Positions 1 through 12,760 are shown, counted from the stretch's first letter. The stretch is DNA of 64,000 nucleotides from Dermanyssus gallinae (GCA_003439945.1 QVRM01002448.1:124001-188000), one strand, 5' to 3'. Notes: generated by a model from the sequence alone, not told the origin. Translations and numbers: made by a program.

Positions 1-960
1 GCAAAATGACTTGCTCTCTAGCAGTATTGGGCTATCTAGTTCAAGTATCACCGTATGAACCTTAAAACCTAGGAACACTGACGTTTGGCGGTAACTGGCG
101 GTCAAACGTTAGAGTCAATTTAATCAGCGGTCACTTACCTGCCTATGATAGTCGATAAGAACAACTTCACAAAGAACTGTCAGTTGCAACAGATTTTTGG
201 CGGCTTCCATGCTGCTGAACTACACTCCTAAATGAAACATCGTATAGGAAAGCTTCGAGCCTTCCGTGAAGTCACTGAGAGCTGAACGTTCGGGCTAGCA
301 GATAATAGCCCTGAATGTATTGAGAGGATCGAAATCGAGATCTCAAAATGTTGAACTTCATGCCTATTGTTTAAGAGACATTAGGTCCTATAAGTGTCGA
401 CACCGCGAAGTTCTTGAAGTGTACAGCAAAACATACAGAGAATATTACTGATGTTTCTAAGACAGATTATGTCATTGGCTGTTTGTAGAGGGCACGTTTC
501 TTCTATTATGGTTGTCACCAATTTACCTGATAACAATAAAAACAATAATTCAACGCAGCTGTAAGAATTAAAAACTTATAATGTTACTTATATGGTCGTG
601 TATGAACGTATTTATTACATTATTTGCAGATTTGTATGTATTGCAGTTTTGTCACTGCATGGAACCCACGTTGAAAACAGTGTTTTTCTAAAGATAGACA
701 GCGATAGCATATGTTACGCCCTCTTGTCGATCTCCTATAAGCTTGTGCGTGCGCTAGACACAAATTACCGAAAAAAAACCCATTTCCTGATAGCTATTCA
801 TTGCAATAGGCGGGAAAAATATGGTTTGGCTAGTTCAGATAACGTATCGATTTTGTGCTTCAGCTTATTCCGTTACCCATTCTAAGTTCCATTGAGCTAT
901 GATGTGTTTGGCCATCGTACATGAGGGCGTACCGATAATTACCAAGCCTCTCAGTTTGAA
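1..960. other. Intergenic, nothing recognised
   Basis: AT-rich sequence. A 97-codon open frame at 592-885 (+) has no recognisable motif and looks like chance. No splice-supported exon, RNA gene or transposon end is visible. Confidence 0.5.
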
Positions 961-964
961 TGTG

Positions 965-2220
965 GATAGTCTACCAGCGCTCCTGAGAGCGTTTACTTGT
1001 TGAAACTTGATCACTAGTCTTCTTGGAGGTTTTCAGCCTGGGAGGAGTTGCCCACCTTTTGCCAGCCTTCCCTCGGCGCGAGGGTACCACGGCAAAATTG
1101 TCGCCGGCCCCGATCCGCCGGCAGTTCAGCGGGTCTTGATGCTCCTGGTAGGGCGTCAGACCTGGGCTGCGCCGTAACACCTGTTTTCGACTCTCTCCAG
1201 GTGGGACAGGCTCAATCCCGTTATGCGATACTTGTAGCCATGTGCGGCATGACAAGCAGGCCATGGCGTCGGCCCTGTGACCCGAGACCTCGCACACGAT
1301 ACAGTGTGTCGTCTCGGCCTTACACGCAACCGCCGCAGGGTCTGGCAATCCGCAGGCGGCTGCCTTGAGTACCGTGTAGATTGCCTTGTGGCCAGGTCTC
1401 TAGCAGTTGAAACACGTGGGTAACCTCGTCCAGACCTCGGACCTGCACCTGCTGCCCGCGATCAGGACGACCGCTGAACCTGAAGCCACCGGGCTGAAAG
1501 CGGCCGTCACATTCGGCAACATGTACCAGCGCGTCGTGGTGCGGCCCTGGCGTGAGTCACTCGCCATTACAGGAGCCGCCTCGGTGGCCGCCAGTAGGCC
1601 GGGTATCTGCCTTTATCCTTCTAGCACTGGCCAAGGGACTAATGCTCTATAAGGCCACTTTTCGGAAGCCGTAACCCATTCGGTTGTCAGCCTAATTGCC
1701 AGTTGCCTTGCTGATATTGTCGGCCAACAAGCAACGGCTATGTAATCGCTGATCGTCTTTTGCCTGCCGAAAGGCTTGGCGCACGAGTAATCCATCTCTT
1801 TCGGAGATTCTACGCCGTCAATCCGCCCGCGACGGGAACGTTGAGGTCGCTCCTTACATCTTCGCTGGTGAGCACCGAAAGATCACGGGGCGGTCTCGCA
1901 TGGCCGGACGGCGGCTGTACGGGCATTTCTTGTTGTCCGGCCTGCTGGATACACTGGCTCCCCGAGTCACCCAGTAGGTTACCCTGCTGCCTGCAGAAGT
2001 GAGCGGCTGTGCCTTGCCGGGTTGGCGGTCAAGGCCAGCAATAACACCGCCTTATAGTGGGCACAAGAGGAGCTGCAGATTGACAGTTGGCTCCCGGCGG
2101 TCACGAGCCACGGACGCGCTTCCACGTCGCTCATCTGGTGCTACGCGAAAATTACTGGTGTCAAAACGCACAGAGCACATCACAGAACCAACTGTAATAT
2201 ACCGGAGAGTGTGTCCGTAA
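965..2220 (-). mobile_element. Decayed non-LTR retrotransposon ORF1 (CCHC gag-like)
   Basis: Read on the minus strand, about 1410-970 encodes a zinc-knuckle region: a first knuckle starting CFNC with a stop directly after it, then RPGHK, and downstream a second knuckle HCIVCEVSGHRADAMAC (C-x2-C-x4-H-x6-C). Paired knuckles of this kind end the ORF1 protein of many Jockey/R1-type LINEs, where it binds the element RNA. The upstream part (about 1500-2000) is also open in pieces but needs frame changes. GC content is clearly higher than in the flanks. In-frame stops show that the copy is dead. No 3' poly(A) tail or target duplication was found, so the ends are approximate. Confidence 0.55.
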
Positions 2221-2229
2221 TTACGCGAT

Positions 2230-4240
2230 TTGCTATAGCCGGGTCTTGGAGTACCGCCGACAACGACGATCTCACATTTCGCTTTATTTAGTGCCAACCC
2301 CCTTCTTCTCAAATTGAAACGTTGAAAGTAATTGTACCGCAACTAAATCAACTGGTTCCCCGAGTATAGCGTCATCTAGGCACAACAAGTTAAATTGACG
2401 TTTTAACCATATTGTTAAATATGATATAGCAAGACTGAATTAAGCCATACTTAACGGGTCACCGCTAAACGCCTGCCTCCGATCTCAACTTTGTTTTTAT
2501 TTCACGATTCTGAAAGAGTTTTAGGCGATCAAGTCAAATGACGGAGTCAACATCGTATTAAAAGCGTCACAAACTTTTAAAAATATACTATACTACAGGA
2601 AAAGACAAAGACCCTCTTAGCTCGCCTTCCCTTGGCTCCCGGGGAGCACACTCGTCAGCAGGAGTAGACTCTCTGCCCCCTGACTGTTCGATGGTATGCG
2701 AGCAGTTCTCAGTCTGACCAAAGGACGGGGACCATGACTGTTTTTGGTGGGTTGGAGTCCCGCACTTCCGGTCCGTGCTTGCAGGGAGCTTCCCTGACGC
2801 GGTGTCCGTGTCTCTAACCGCATTTTTCAGTTAGTGCTTTACAATAGAAATCAGAAAAGCGAGCATGGCAGAGAGTAGTGTTTACTCCTTAATCGGCTAG
2901 GAGTTGCAGGGCATTAACGGGTCTAATGACAGCCGTTTGGCAGTGCTGTCGACTTTGAGATGAAGACGAACATACGATAGCGTCTTATCAAGTACGAAGC
3001 TCTGGGTTGGCAGAGGACAGAAGATCGGAAGGCGTATTTAATTTTTATAGCGGGATGATCGGCTGGTATTGACCTATTATTTTCTGCTCATGGGCTGCGT
3101 ACGGATGCTGACCGGTGTACGCAGATTACACGAGCTCGCGGGCCACGCAGCGTTCTCATTGCCCGGCCGCATTGTGTGCAGATATGCGAGGCCTGAAACA
3201 GAGGACAAACTGGCCTAGGATCTTCACTCATTGAGCTCTGTGTTTAATAGTCTTGTTGGGTGGTTAGTTATGCCAGGCCTTGCTTGCCTGGATAAGCGGA
3301 CACTTTAAGAGCCGTAAGGAGCTCTCAGCCACTTCCTTTCGCAAGCGTTTATAGCAGATTCTTCCTTTGGCGATCGAACAGCCAACTTTAGATATGAAAA
3401 GACAGCTGTAAATTTATAAAACCTCTGAGAGTGGAAAGAGATAAAATAGGAGAGTTATTGGGTCATGAGATCAAAAGAGTTCGCTAGATTAGTTGGGTGG
3501 ATCGATTTAAACGGGTTGTTGTCTCAACATCTACGGTTGAGGTGAAAAGCGTGGGTGAATGGCCGTTACCTATTCACTTATTCAAAAGCAACGAAGGCGT
3601 TAACTGTAGCGGTAGGTAGACGGGACCGAAGTGATGGGTTATTTGGTGAATGCGCAATGAGTGCCTCTTTCGGAATTATTACACAAAGGACCGGGACACC
3701 AAAACAATTAAATAATCATGTAAATAGTGACAGCAATTGACCACTGCCACACATGACTAATTGGCAGTAGTAGTTACAGAAATTTACTATCTGTTGGTAG
3801 TAAGTAGATAAACATACAATAATGGAATATAATTTTACAATATATAGTTAAACAAGCTCTTTGATAGTTCAAAAACTTGTTCTTGAATATAACTCAAAAA
3901 TGTTACAATTATTCAGATAATATAATATACATAATGTTATTCAACCAAACAATGTATTCCGTTAAAAAGTCACGACTTCTATAAGGCAGTCGGCGTGTCC
4001 GTCCAATTTAATAGAAAATAGAGTTCTAGCGAGACGAAACGAAGTGTAAGAAAGGGCGACCGGTAGAGTTCCTAATCGTAGAGTCTTGGCTGATCAAGCG
4101 AATCGACCAAAGTTTGACCTGTCGCTTTAACGGGTAAAAGTTTTGAAATTTAACTTGCGTCGTAAACTTGTAGTACTCTTCTTACAGACTGGTCGGCTCT
4201 TACTCGGCGTTCGGGTTCCTACGTCAACTGGCGGAGTAGC
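2230..4240. other. Intergenic, nothing recognised
   Basis: Mixed-composition DNA without a convincing coding frame. The short open frames at 2617-2823 (-) and 3555-3740 (+) show no family motif. No inverted-repeat element was recognised. Confidence 0.4.
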
Positions 4241-4242
4241 AT

Positions 4243-4245
<3 letters not shown>

Positions 4246-4295
<50 letters not shown>

Positions 4296-4301
4296 TATGC
4301 T
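4246..4301. repeat. (TA)n microsatellite
   Basis: Alternating TA with one TGTA interruption. It is the first of many such arrays in the window. Confidence 0.95.
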
Positions 4302-4387
4302 ATTCGTATCAGACCACGCGATTTGTAAAGAGCCTTGCTTCGCCCTAAGAAGGCTGTGTGTCAAATCAGAACCTTCTTTATAGCTTC

Positions 4388-4521
<134 letters not shown>

Positions 4522-5478
4522 CAGGGTCTTTCATAACCGTATGTACTTATTTTAAGTTTTGGTAGAACTCAGAAAGAAAATATTTTTTCGCCGCAAGGAG
4601 GGGGCGGAAACGTCTTGTTTAGGAGTGAGGATGAAATTTATAAACATAACTATTCTGTTATTTTTCTCCTACGTAGATGTGCAAAATCTGTGTTTGCGGG
4701 AAAGCCAGTCAACGCACCGATACCAACGTGTTCGGCGAATTCTGTATGAATGCCACCCGAGCAAGCTAAGGAACGGCGAATAGCGGGATTAAGGAAAGTA
4801 AGAAAAGGTCGTTAAGTTGTTATATTTTGTGTTGAAGCTTTCACGTGCAGAACCATAAAACTAAGCCGTTACGTTCAAAAATGTACGTCTAAAAGGCTAT
4901 TTTTGGGGAATAGCAAATTGAATGCCTATCTTTTTCGCACCAAAGTGATGATGCTGCGTTACATAGATGCAGCCATATCGAAATAGAGGGCATACATATT
5001 TGCTAGCACTTTGGCCTGCTTCAGCAAAAGTGTGTCAGAACGTTAGATACATTTTTTGAGGTTTGGTAGAACTCGGAAGAAAATATGTTTTCTCAATGGA
5101 AGGAGCGAGCGGAAACGTCTTGGCAAAATTTTAAGATTCTGAACGTGAAAACTTCAACGTAAAACATACAAAATGGCTGTCGAAAAATCTTAGTTACTTG
5201 GCAACTACGTAAGGCACTTTGATACGAAAATCATAGGCATTACACTTTTTTTTATTTGTATTATAACAATTTTACTATTGGCTGAGAATAGTCTTTTGGC
5301 ATATCGGCATATCGACTTTTTATGACTGTCTTTAATACGGCTATTCGACTTTCGTTAGCTTGCGTCGAATGTTATTCAGATTATCTACCAGAACTTTCCG
5401 AACACGTCGGCATGATCGGTTCCCTTATGCGTTGATTGGTTCTCCCGCAAAGTAGATTTTACGGTTATGAAAGTCCCT
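4522..5478. mobile_element. DNA transposon/MITE with long inverted repeats, Tc1/mariner-like
   Basis: The left end agggtctttcataaccgta (4523-4541) is matched in inverse orientation at 5460-5478 with one mismatch in 19. The similarity continues inward: about 4685-4810 is an imperfect inverted copy of about 5310-5450, sharing blocks such as ttgcggga, tcaacgca, acgtgttcgg and gcaagctaa. The left arm carries about 135 bp extra (4545-4680), and part of that is repeated in the same direction at 5055-5140. A TA lies outside each end, as expected for Tc1/mariner TA target duplication. No transposase frame is present, so this is a non-autonomous element. A related fragment occurs at 56130-56260. Confidence 0.7.
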
Positions 5479-6400
5479 TAGGGAACTTGAGCTATAACTA
5501 ATTAGAACACGACAGCTCCTTTTAGGTGAATATTTTGCGAAATCGTCAACTTACTGCTGTCCAGTTGAGCCAACAGTTTCGTAGTGTTCTCCGAGTGTTT
5601 TTAGTGCGTCCACTTGAGGCCAAGGTGAGTGTGAGATGGGCGTAAGGCCCTCAGACCCGCTGCACGTGCACAACCACACCACCAACCACAGGCCACCGAC
5701 AAGCACGATGTTGATTTTTGCGAGATCAGTACCGTTAGAGCAATATTCAATAGCAGGTCGTTCCATTTTCGTGTGTAACAAGATGTTTCTCTACGGTAAT
5801 GGTAGAAAAGAAAGAATATACCGGCCAAATCTTGCCTCTGTAGAGCATGTCAGTTACGGCGGCTGTTTCATCATGGTTTAGGGTGCAAGATCATTAGACA
5901 AGAGAACCGAAGCTCACAAGTCACCCAAGAGCTCCCCCAAGCCTTTTCTTGTGCGAGAAAAATTTTAACTGCCCCACGGTATGTTGATAAAGCCCCATAC
6001 CCCCTGTCGTGCGTTGTGTAGGAGCTGTTGTTAAGTATTAATTAACTTAGTCTTCACGTACGACAATTTTAGGCTGTGATCTTTGCACTTATTCGGAAAA
6101 ACTTAGAAGAGGCTTGAATTAGCTTAATGAAGTGGCCAGCATGTGATTCCGCATACCCGGGCCTGAATCTCATCGAATATATGTAGAAAATGTTGAAATG
6201 ATGAGTCAGAAGCAGAGCTACAGCCCTAACAACAATTATGATGCTTGTTCATGAATGTTATGCGCGAGGAAAGGAATAATATTTCTCAGAAAGAAAATCA
6301 AAGGTAAAGGTGACCCTTTCTGTCTATTTTTTTGGCGAGGTATTGCTGCATCTAAAATATATTATCAAGTCTTCTGGGGCGCCAGCCTAACTTCAAACTC
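5479..6400. other. Intergenic, nothing recognised
   Basis: No exon or transposon ends recognised. The overlapping small open frames on both strands at 5551-5881 lack motifs. Confidence 0.4.
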
Positions 6401-6419
6401 AAAGCACGAGAAATCATCC

Positions 6420-7290
6420 CATGGAACAGCATGGATTTCGCGCAGGACGTTCGACAATGGCCGTATTCCAAGAGCTCTTAGACGACGTAATGTGCTCGGT
6501 CAGTGCCAAGCATCAAGCCATGTACGATGTATTTGTAGACTACATTTTTTACATTTTTACATTACAGCGTTTGACGCTCCTACCAGCGAGGTCGTCATAG
6601 AGAAGCTAGCCACTGCGGGCGTGGACCCACGACTTTTGCGAATACTGGCAGCTATCCTGACACCAAACTCAGTCATTCAAGACGAAGGCATTCAGGAACA
6701 CCGGTCTTTCCTGCAAACCACCGGCTATCCCCAGGGCGACAGTTTCAGCTCGTTCTTATTATCAATCTTACTCAGTGGTCTGCCAGGTCTGACCACTACC
6801 CATGTGTTTGTATAACTCTGTGCCGATGATGCACACCGATGACCTTGTGGTATATAGTAAAGTGTTCACAAATCCAAAAAGATCTGAAAAGAGAGCACAA
6901 CGGTTTAACGATTAACGTGCCGAAAACAAAGGCTATAAAGTTCAGACCCCTGAGGAGAACTGATAGGCTTAGCTTGGGTGGTGCTTCGGTAGAATTAGTC
7001 TCCGAGTTTACTTAGTTGGGTGTTAATCTAGTGCAAAGCGGCACGCCGTTCTCGGCCTACATATTTCAGTGAGCTAATAGCAGCATAGTCGCCACAACCG
7101 CAATTGCGGCGCCACAGAAACTCTCAGTAAAAAAGAACTAATACCGTTAAGGTCGCCGAAGTGTGATATAACACAAATGTAGAAATAGCTATCCACTCAG
7201 CAACTTAACGCTCTCGACACGGTGAGGTCAACGTTCCTTACGAGATGTTTGGGGCTCACCAGAAACGCATAGAACGGGCTAACTTATAGT
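6420..7290 (+). mobile_element. Decayed LINE reverse transcriptase
   Basis: A plus-strand RT remnant. At about 6420 it reads EQHGFRAGRST, the conserved start of the RT fingers, then FVDY. About 6560-6815 reads GVDPRLLRILAAIL and then TTGYPQGDSFSSFLLS, the RT palm motif (usual form PQGDSLSP). After about 6895 comes GLTINVPKTKAIKFR and then a LGVNL block, followed by TTAIAAPQKLS. Stops and frameshifts separate the blocks and the YxDD catalytic box is broken, so the copy is inactive. The block order is that of Jockey-clade-like non-LTR elements, the same kind as the remnants at 20.7, 35.3 and possibly 47.7 kb. Confidence 0.8.
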
Positions 7291-8290
7291 TTTGAGCAGA
7301 AGATGAGAAAAGTGTCAAAGGCGTTCTACAGGGAATCGGCAAGGTTGGACAATGCATGAATGGAACCACTCTTTGAGCAGCGCCACGCTCTCACCCGCTT
7401 ATCGGTACTTGGGTTCCACCACAACGTGTGTCATCGGACTGGGTTTCATAACCCATGCGACGAGTGTCGCTGTACATTTGGCGGCCTCGTTTGCACAAAT
7501 GTGATCATGAAACTTGTCCGTCAGTTAGAGCTATTTGGATATTGGTTGAATTGTATTTTACAGATACGCATATACATTATATTCTATATATGTTTCTATA
7601 TATGTTCAGGATTAACGAAAACGAATGCTATGTGCCGGGGGCTTAATGAGCATATGTAATGTAATGGAATCGTAATAAAGCCAAAAGGTGATGTAATAAT
7701 CACAAATAATATGATTTAATTGAATTCGACTTTGTAAACCTAGCAACCAGTTAAGGTGCGCCCCATTTTAGATTCAACACAATAAAGTCTTTAACTTCAT
7801 TACGCCGTGCTACCCCGAATTTAATTTCTATCTCACACACGGATTGTGACCTCTCACTAGTGACGGGAAGGGAGGAGGAACGGTATCTGTTGACTGAGGA
7901 CAAATATAGATCCATATTTTACAATATTGAGCGAAAATATAAAACATGTTTTAAGACAGTGTTTGTACAAGATCGGTGCGTTTTGTAGACGTGCTGAGGA
8001 AATAAAGGCAACAGGCTCGACTGAAGCCGCGGCCTGCCGCTGACGAAGCAAAATGTTGTCATGGGGAACTGCAGCTATAAACGCTACCTGCTCACTACGG
8101 CTTTACAATGCGAGCGAGCGAGATATTCAACTAGGCTTTCAGAAAAGCAAAGTAAGAGCCGACGATATCTCAGTGGCTCAGTGGGTGCGTTTAGGTCCTC
8201 ATCAGTCGCTCCTGGCGCTCGACCATAGGAGCCAAAACTAAAATTGAGCCAGTGTAACCCTCGTTTCTCGCGTTATGATAAATGACCCCA
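7291..8290. other. Intergenic, nothing recognised
   Basis: AT-rich. Small frames at 7360-7659 contain no motif. A short stretch at 8165-8235 resembles a tRNA A box but has no matching B box. Confidence 0.4.
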
Positions 8291-8297
8291 TCCGATT

Positions 8298-8960
8298 CTA
8301 TTTATTCGCTGACACGTTCGCACGTGATATTTCAATGAAGGAAGGAGACGACGACGACGACAACGTCAACAACAACAACGAGGCTTCAGATATTTTAGCA
8401 AAGCTTCGAAACGAGGAAGGGAAGACCTCGAGCTGAGATGTACGGCGGTAGGCAGGAGATCTCTTCAACTGCTGCGCGCTCCTCGCCTCATCCATGTCTT
8501 TTAGCGCTTGCGCAAGCCGTTTCGGCAGGGATTATGCTATATTCCGAACTCGGCTCGTTGGGCGGAAGTGAGAAATTCTCCATGTCTCCGATGCTCAAGC
8601 TATCTTCCACTAAATCCTCCGGAAGTCCCACTTCGGCTATGGCAGCGGCCCCACGTCAGTAGTGTCAACGGCTTGAGCCGACGTAGACGTAACGAAGACG
8701 ACGAGTCTCAACGACCTCCAAGCTCTCGACCCTCCGCTGGTTTCGTCTTTTTGGCTTTCCGTCTCGAGCCGGCGTCTTTTCTTTCTCTGCACTAGATTTC
8801 TGAGAAGTTGATGGATTGTTAATCGTAAACGACTGAGTGTGGCGCACATTTCTTCGCATGTTTTGGGCCTTTTGCAAGATGAACTTTCCGAAGTTCCTAA
8901 AACAACGCGGCAACAATTTTCAACACACTTACGCCTTGTTCTGCCATGACACACATTTAT
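8298..8960 (-). other. Unassigned coding-like region, possibly a decayed gene
   Basis: The minus strand has higher GC and long stop-free stretches in changing frames. One frame reads a basic stretch with KEKTPARDGKPKRRNQRR (about 8790-8735). Another reads an acidic stretch with EVGLPEDLVEDSLSIGDM (about 8640-8585). A short ATGGCAGAACAAGGC followed by GTAAGT lies near 8947. Amino-acid composition looks protein-like, but one open frame does not cover the region and no family was recognised. It could be a pseudogene or an unrecognised exon. Confidence 0.2.
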
Positions 8961-9031
8961 GCTAAAAATATTGCGAACGGGTAACAGCTTTGTTTTAGAA
9001 GGTTACAGTGCCGTTAAAGAAGCAGCATAGG

Positions 9032-9320
9032 TGTAGTGTCTAGCCACCCCATGGCTGGCCGGCGACCGTTACGAGTTCACCATTCTCTCGCTCAAACAAC
9101 ACACGTCTTCTGCCTGGCTCGAACAAACGACTACTAACTCATTTATTCTCATGCCTCCTTATATACTCACAGATTGCCCGCGCATTTAGTGACTTCCCGC
9201 GTCTTCGCTAGTAGGTTGGCGGCATCTTCTAATTGGCGCCATGTATTTAGCTTGCTTCGGCATTGCCGCTAACCGACGCTGTCCATGCCCGCGCTGTTTA
9301 ACGGACACTGCTATCCTACA
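9032..9320 (-). mobile_element. Solo LTR of an LTR retrotransposon, 289 bp
   Basis: The segment begins TGTAG and ends CTACA, the TG...CA inverted ends expected of an LTR. It is flanked on both sides by the same five bases, ATAGG (9027-9031 and 9321-9325), a perfect 5-bp target-site duplication. Read on the minus strand it has a TATA box (TATATAA, about 9166-9158) and a poly(A) signal AATAAA (9147-9142), the regulatory parts an LTR carries. No gag or pol frame adjoins it, so it is most simply a solo LTR left by recombination between two LTRs. Family (Gypsy or BEL/Pao, both giving 4-5 bp duplications) cannot be told without internal sequence. Confidence 0.8.
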
Positions 9321-9325
9321 ATAGG

Positions 9326-11124
9326 TTCTCCTTCTAGATAGACTCTATAATGAATGGTACTCTTCGCCGATAATCCAGTAGGCGCCCGACTAACGATTGT
9401 CATATTTCATGGTTTATTTTCTCACTTGGCGATGATTCACTAGAATAGATGAGCAACAAATACAACTAATAGCGAGAAAATAACGTATTTTCATTCAATG
9501 TCGCTTCACTGTGCTTCTCTAATCAGGACACTATAGAGCTTTAGGATTTACATATTTTAGTGTAAAACGCTTTAGAAGCGAACGCCTCCAATAATGAAAA
9601 AATAAGATAGTTCTAGGAAATAGTAACTATCACATATTTATCTAAGCTTCTGGCTCTTGACTATCCAATAAATGGAACTTTAAAAAACCTCGATCTATTT
9701 TACACCGTGTTTTACGCACGCTTCGCCAAATATATTCTTTATTCTCCCGATATCCTTCTTACACCATATAAGGGCAGTCATAGCAATGTTACTCTACAGT
9801 GGAACCGAGTTTAATCGAATAGAATAGACACCACTTTTATTTACCGAATAAAGGAATGAAGGAGACTGGGATGCAAACAAGCCGGCGAGGCCTCATTGTT
9901 GTGCGAGTTTTTAGCTACATACCAACGGAATATACAATTCATTATGTCAAGTCCTACACTTAATTTTGGTAAACGCATTATTTGGCTTATAAAATTGTTC
10001 ATCGTCACATCGAAGAAGCGGTCAATAACATCAGCACTCATAAGCTACGATAAAGTTGATGGATGGAGGTTTACAGCATTCGCTCAATATAAAATCTTCT
10101 ACAGAACCCTTTTAGAAATCTTTAGAATGAATTCCTTTAGAATGGAGAGGAAATTCTCAGAAGTCTTGGGAAAAATACAAAGTTCTGCTTTGTTGCCAAG
10201 TTTTGTAGAACAAAACCAACGTGCACGCTTAAAACTTACAAGGCTCTTTAAGCGTTGAGAGACTGGATATAAATGCCCTACTTGCCTTCAAAATAAGTAA
10301 ATAACCGTGTTATAAGGACGAATGAGCGTGTGCGGGTTGTTGTAGCGTGCTTGTAAACATAAAAACACTTTATTTCCTACAAAATGTTCTCCCGTTGAAC
10401 ACCTGAAAGTCTTTTGCGATTGATACGAAATGCTTCTTGGAACTCACCAGCATGACACAAAGGAAACCTCATATACCGAAGTGATCAATTAATTGTGCCA
10501 GAAACGTACAAATGTTGCTATTAACATTCACAAGTACTTATCAACAGTAATAAATATTTGGCACAGTATTTTAAGCTGGGGACTTTTTGTACTGTCAAGA
10601 CCTGTGCGACACAATTGTTTTGAGAAGTATGGTAAATTATATGTACCATGTGCTACCTTACTCTGGACTATGTGAGCAGCAAGATGACGTGAGCTTGTTA
10701 TGCCAATTCTCTTATCACGGCCACTGAACTCCAGACATTAAAGTATGACTTTTAAATAAAGACGATTAAAAGAGGCAATGATACGTAAACCAGAAACAAG
10801 CATTAACCCTAAAAGTCCCAAGTACGCGGATGTGACAATGCTAGTCGAACATACATGTCATAACTACGGGATCGAACAGGAAGCGGACAAGAAGAAACAA
10901 AATATCGATTGTTGAAGATAAGATCATAAGCGGAAAGCACAATACGGCTAAAATGCAGATGAAAGCTGACATGCGATGAATGAGAACATAATGAGGAAGG
11001 AGAGAGGAAAGAGTGGCCAGACACTGGAATATAAAAGGCACAGAGGTTTCTGAAAGGCAGTTCAACTAAAAGCAATTCCAAGAAGAAGAAGGAACCCAGG
11101 AATTCATTCGGGACTGACACAGCA
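9326..11124. other. Intergenic, nothing recognised
   Basis: AT-rich. A 120-codon open frame at 9896-10258 (+) has no known motif and sits in sequence with ordinary intergenic composition, so it is probably chance. Confidence 0.4.
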
Positions 11125-11126
11125 AC

Positions 11127-11208
<82 letters not shown>
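11125..11208. repeat. (AAT)n microsatellite
   Basis: About 28 uninterrupted AAT units. The poly-isoleucine frame read on the minus strand is an artefact of this array. Confidence 0.97.
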
Positions 11209-11209
<1 letters not shown>

Positions 11210-11559
11210 GAATCCGCAGGAATCGAGGCGACACGTTCAAACCTCACAACTGTATGCCGATAACACAAAGTTTAAATAACAAATAATTCGTATTTTTTCT
11301 TCACACATACAATAGTAATGATATGCTCTTGATCAAGGGTCTTATTATCATTATGTATCACAATTACTAATACACTAATTATATAACATTTCGCGGAACG
11401 CTTTAGATCTTGGCTCCACTGTGGCCTCAAAGAGTTTCTTCCCAAGCTCTTTTGCCTATTTGAGCGCATCCTTGTCCCAAATGCCAGACTACTCGAGACC
11501 AAACGCCATTACAACAAGATCTTCAAGAAGTTGTGCGTTTTGGCGCCGTTTGTGCATCT

Positions 11560-12760
11560 CTCGTTAGCAAATAATATGGTAAATAACGATAGTCGAGGGC
11601 AGACGTCTTGGAGACAGTGACGTCCCACGCCAGCGGCCGATTATGGTCGCAGTCCCGGCTAACAAAGCCATCCGGTCGAAGCCTGTCGTCCCTCTGCAAT
11701 CCAGCAGGCGCCAGTGTGACCGGCTCCAGTATCTGGCTTGTCTGACAGCGCGCCCGAGGATGTCCTTGATGGCATCGTAGCGGCCATGCGTAAGCCCGGC
11801 CAGCTTAGTGCAGCTAGGCCGGTGTAGGCCGCGCTCATCTACCGTTCGACCACATGAATATTCCTCTCTCTCAAACATGGCATTGCCAAATCTGGGGCCA
11901 CTGGCGGCACGAAACTGGTCGTCGGCCAGCTTACTACCGACGAACTCGGTCGGAAACACGTCGGGCCACGTTCCGGCGGCCCACTTATGCCTAATATCAT
12001 CTACATCGAACTCGCAGGCCGACAGAAGAGTTAAGTAGTCTGAGTGACCATTTCGTCCCACCCCTTCTGCATAGTGGCCTGTTCCTCAGAAGGACTACCA
12101 GACTGACGCGCGTCCTAGATCCGCCGGCAGTAGTGGCCACTGCGGAGGCGCAGCTATGTGACGAGTCAAGGAAGGCGGACAAGGCAAGGTCAGTGGCCGA
12201 GCGAATGCCCATCCCACCCAGTCGGACCTGTAGGCTTGCTTGCGTCCATGCTTTATCTTCGAGCGTCAGGTCAAGGATGTTTATCAAGGCTCTCCTCACC
12301 TGGGTGTCGAGATACAAAGTTTCTGACGACAGAAGGAAGTCCGTAGTACGTGCAAGGACTTTTGCACTCCTATTGCGTGCCGGAGCGGAAAGTAGGCTTG
12401 GTGTCTTCTGAGATGGCACAGCCGCTGGTAAAGCTGGAGAGTTGTTCTCCCTTCTCAGCCAGTACCGGATCCATCGTGGCGGGGAACACCGCCGTACCCA
12501 GCAAGTCCAGTTCACACCGGTCCTTTACAAGGATGCCCGGGAGCTTGCTGTTGAATTCTGTGACCACTTGTTATCGCTCTTCGTCTTCAAAACCTTGTAG
12601 GAATAGCTTGCATTTAGGGGGGTTGAGCTGCAGCCCGTTCCATTGCTCGAACGCTTTAATAGTAATGACGGAGAGAAGCTCGATGAGACTGAGAAAAAAA
12701 CATTACGCAAATCAGCAGCAGGACTCAGAGGGGAACAGGGCTACGTCAGCTGTGAACTGT
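11560..12760 (-). mobile_element. Decayed LINE, RT C-terminal part and 3' domain
   Basis: Minus-strand remnant in several frames. From 5' to 3' it reads FEQWNGLQLNPPKCKLF (about 12655-12610), then VVTEFNSKLPGILVKDRCELDLLG (12570-12495), then LEDKAWTQASLQVRLGGMGIRSA with AFLDSSHS (about 12275-12150), and last GPRFGNAMF, SCGRTVDERGLHRPSC and GRYDAIKDILGRAVRQA (about 11915-11740). This block order, with a zinc-binding-like C-x-C...H-x4-C near the end, is typical of the region after the RT in R1/Jockey-type elements. Frameshifts make it inactive. It differs from the 6.4-kb remnant, so at least two LINE families are present. Confidence 0.75.

Noticed and set aside
8160..8240. tRNA or SINE head
   Set aside because: A-box-like bases only. 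No acceptable B box downstream.
9896..10258. 120-codon ORF as a gene
   Set aside because: No family motif, intergenic base composition, no splice partners or 5' context.
10809..11240. 143-codon minus frame with a poly-Ile run
   Set aside because: The run is the AAT microsatellite and the flanks have no motif or splice support.
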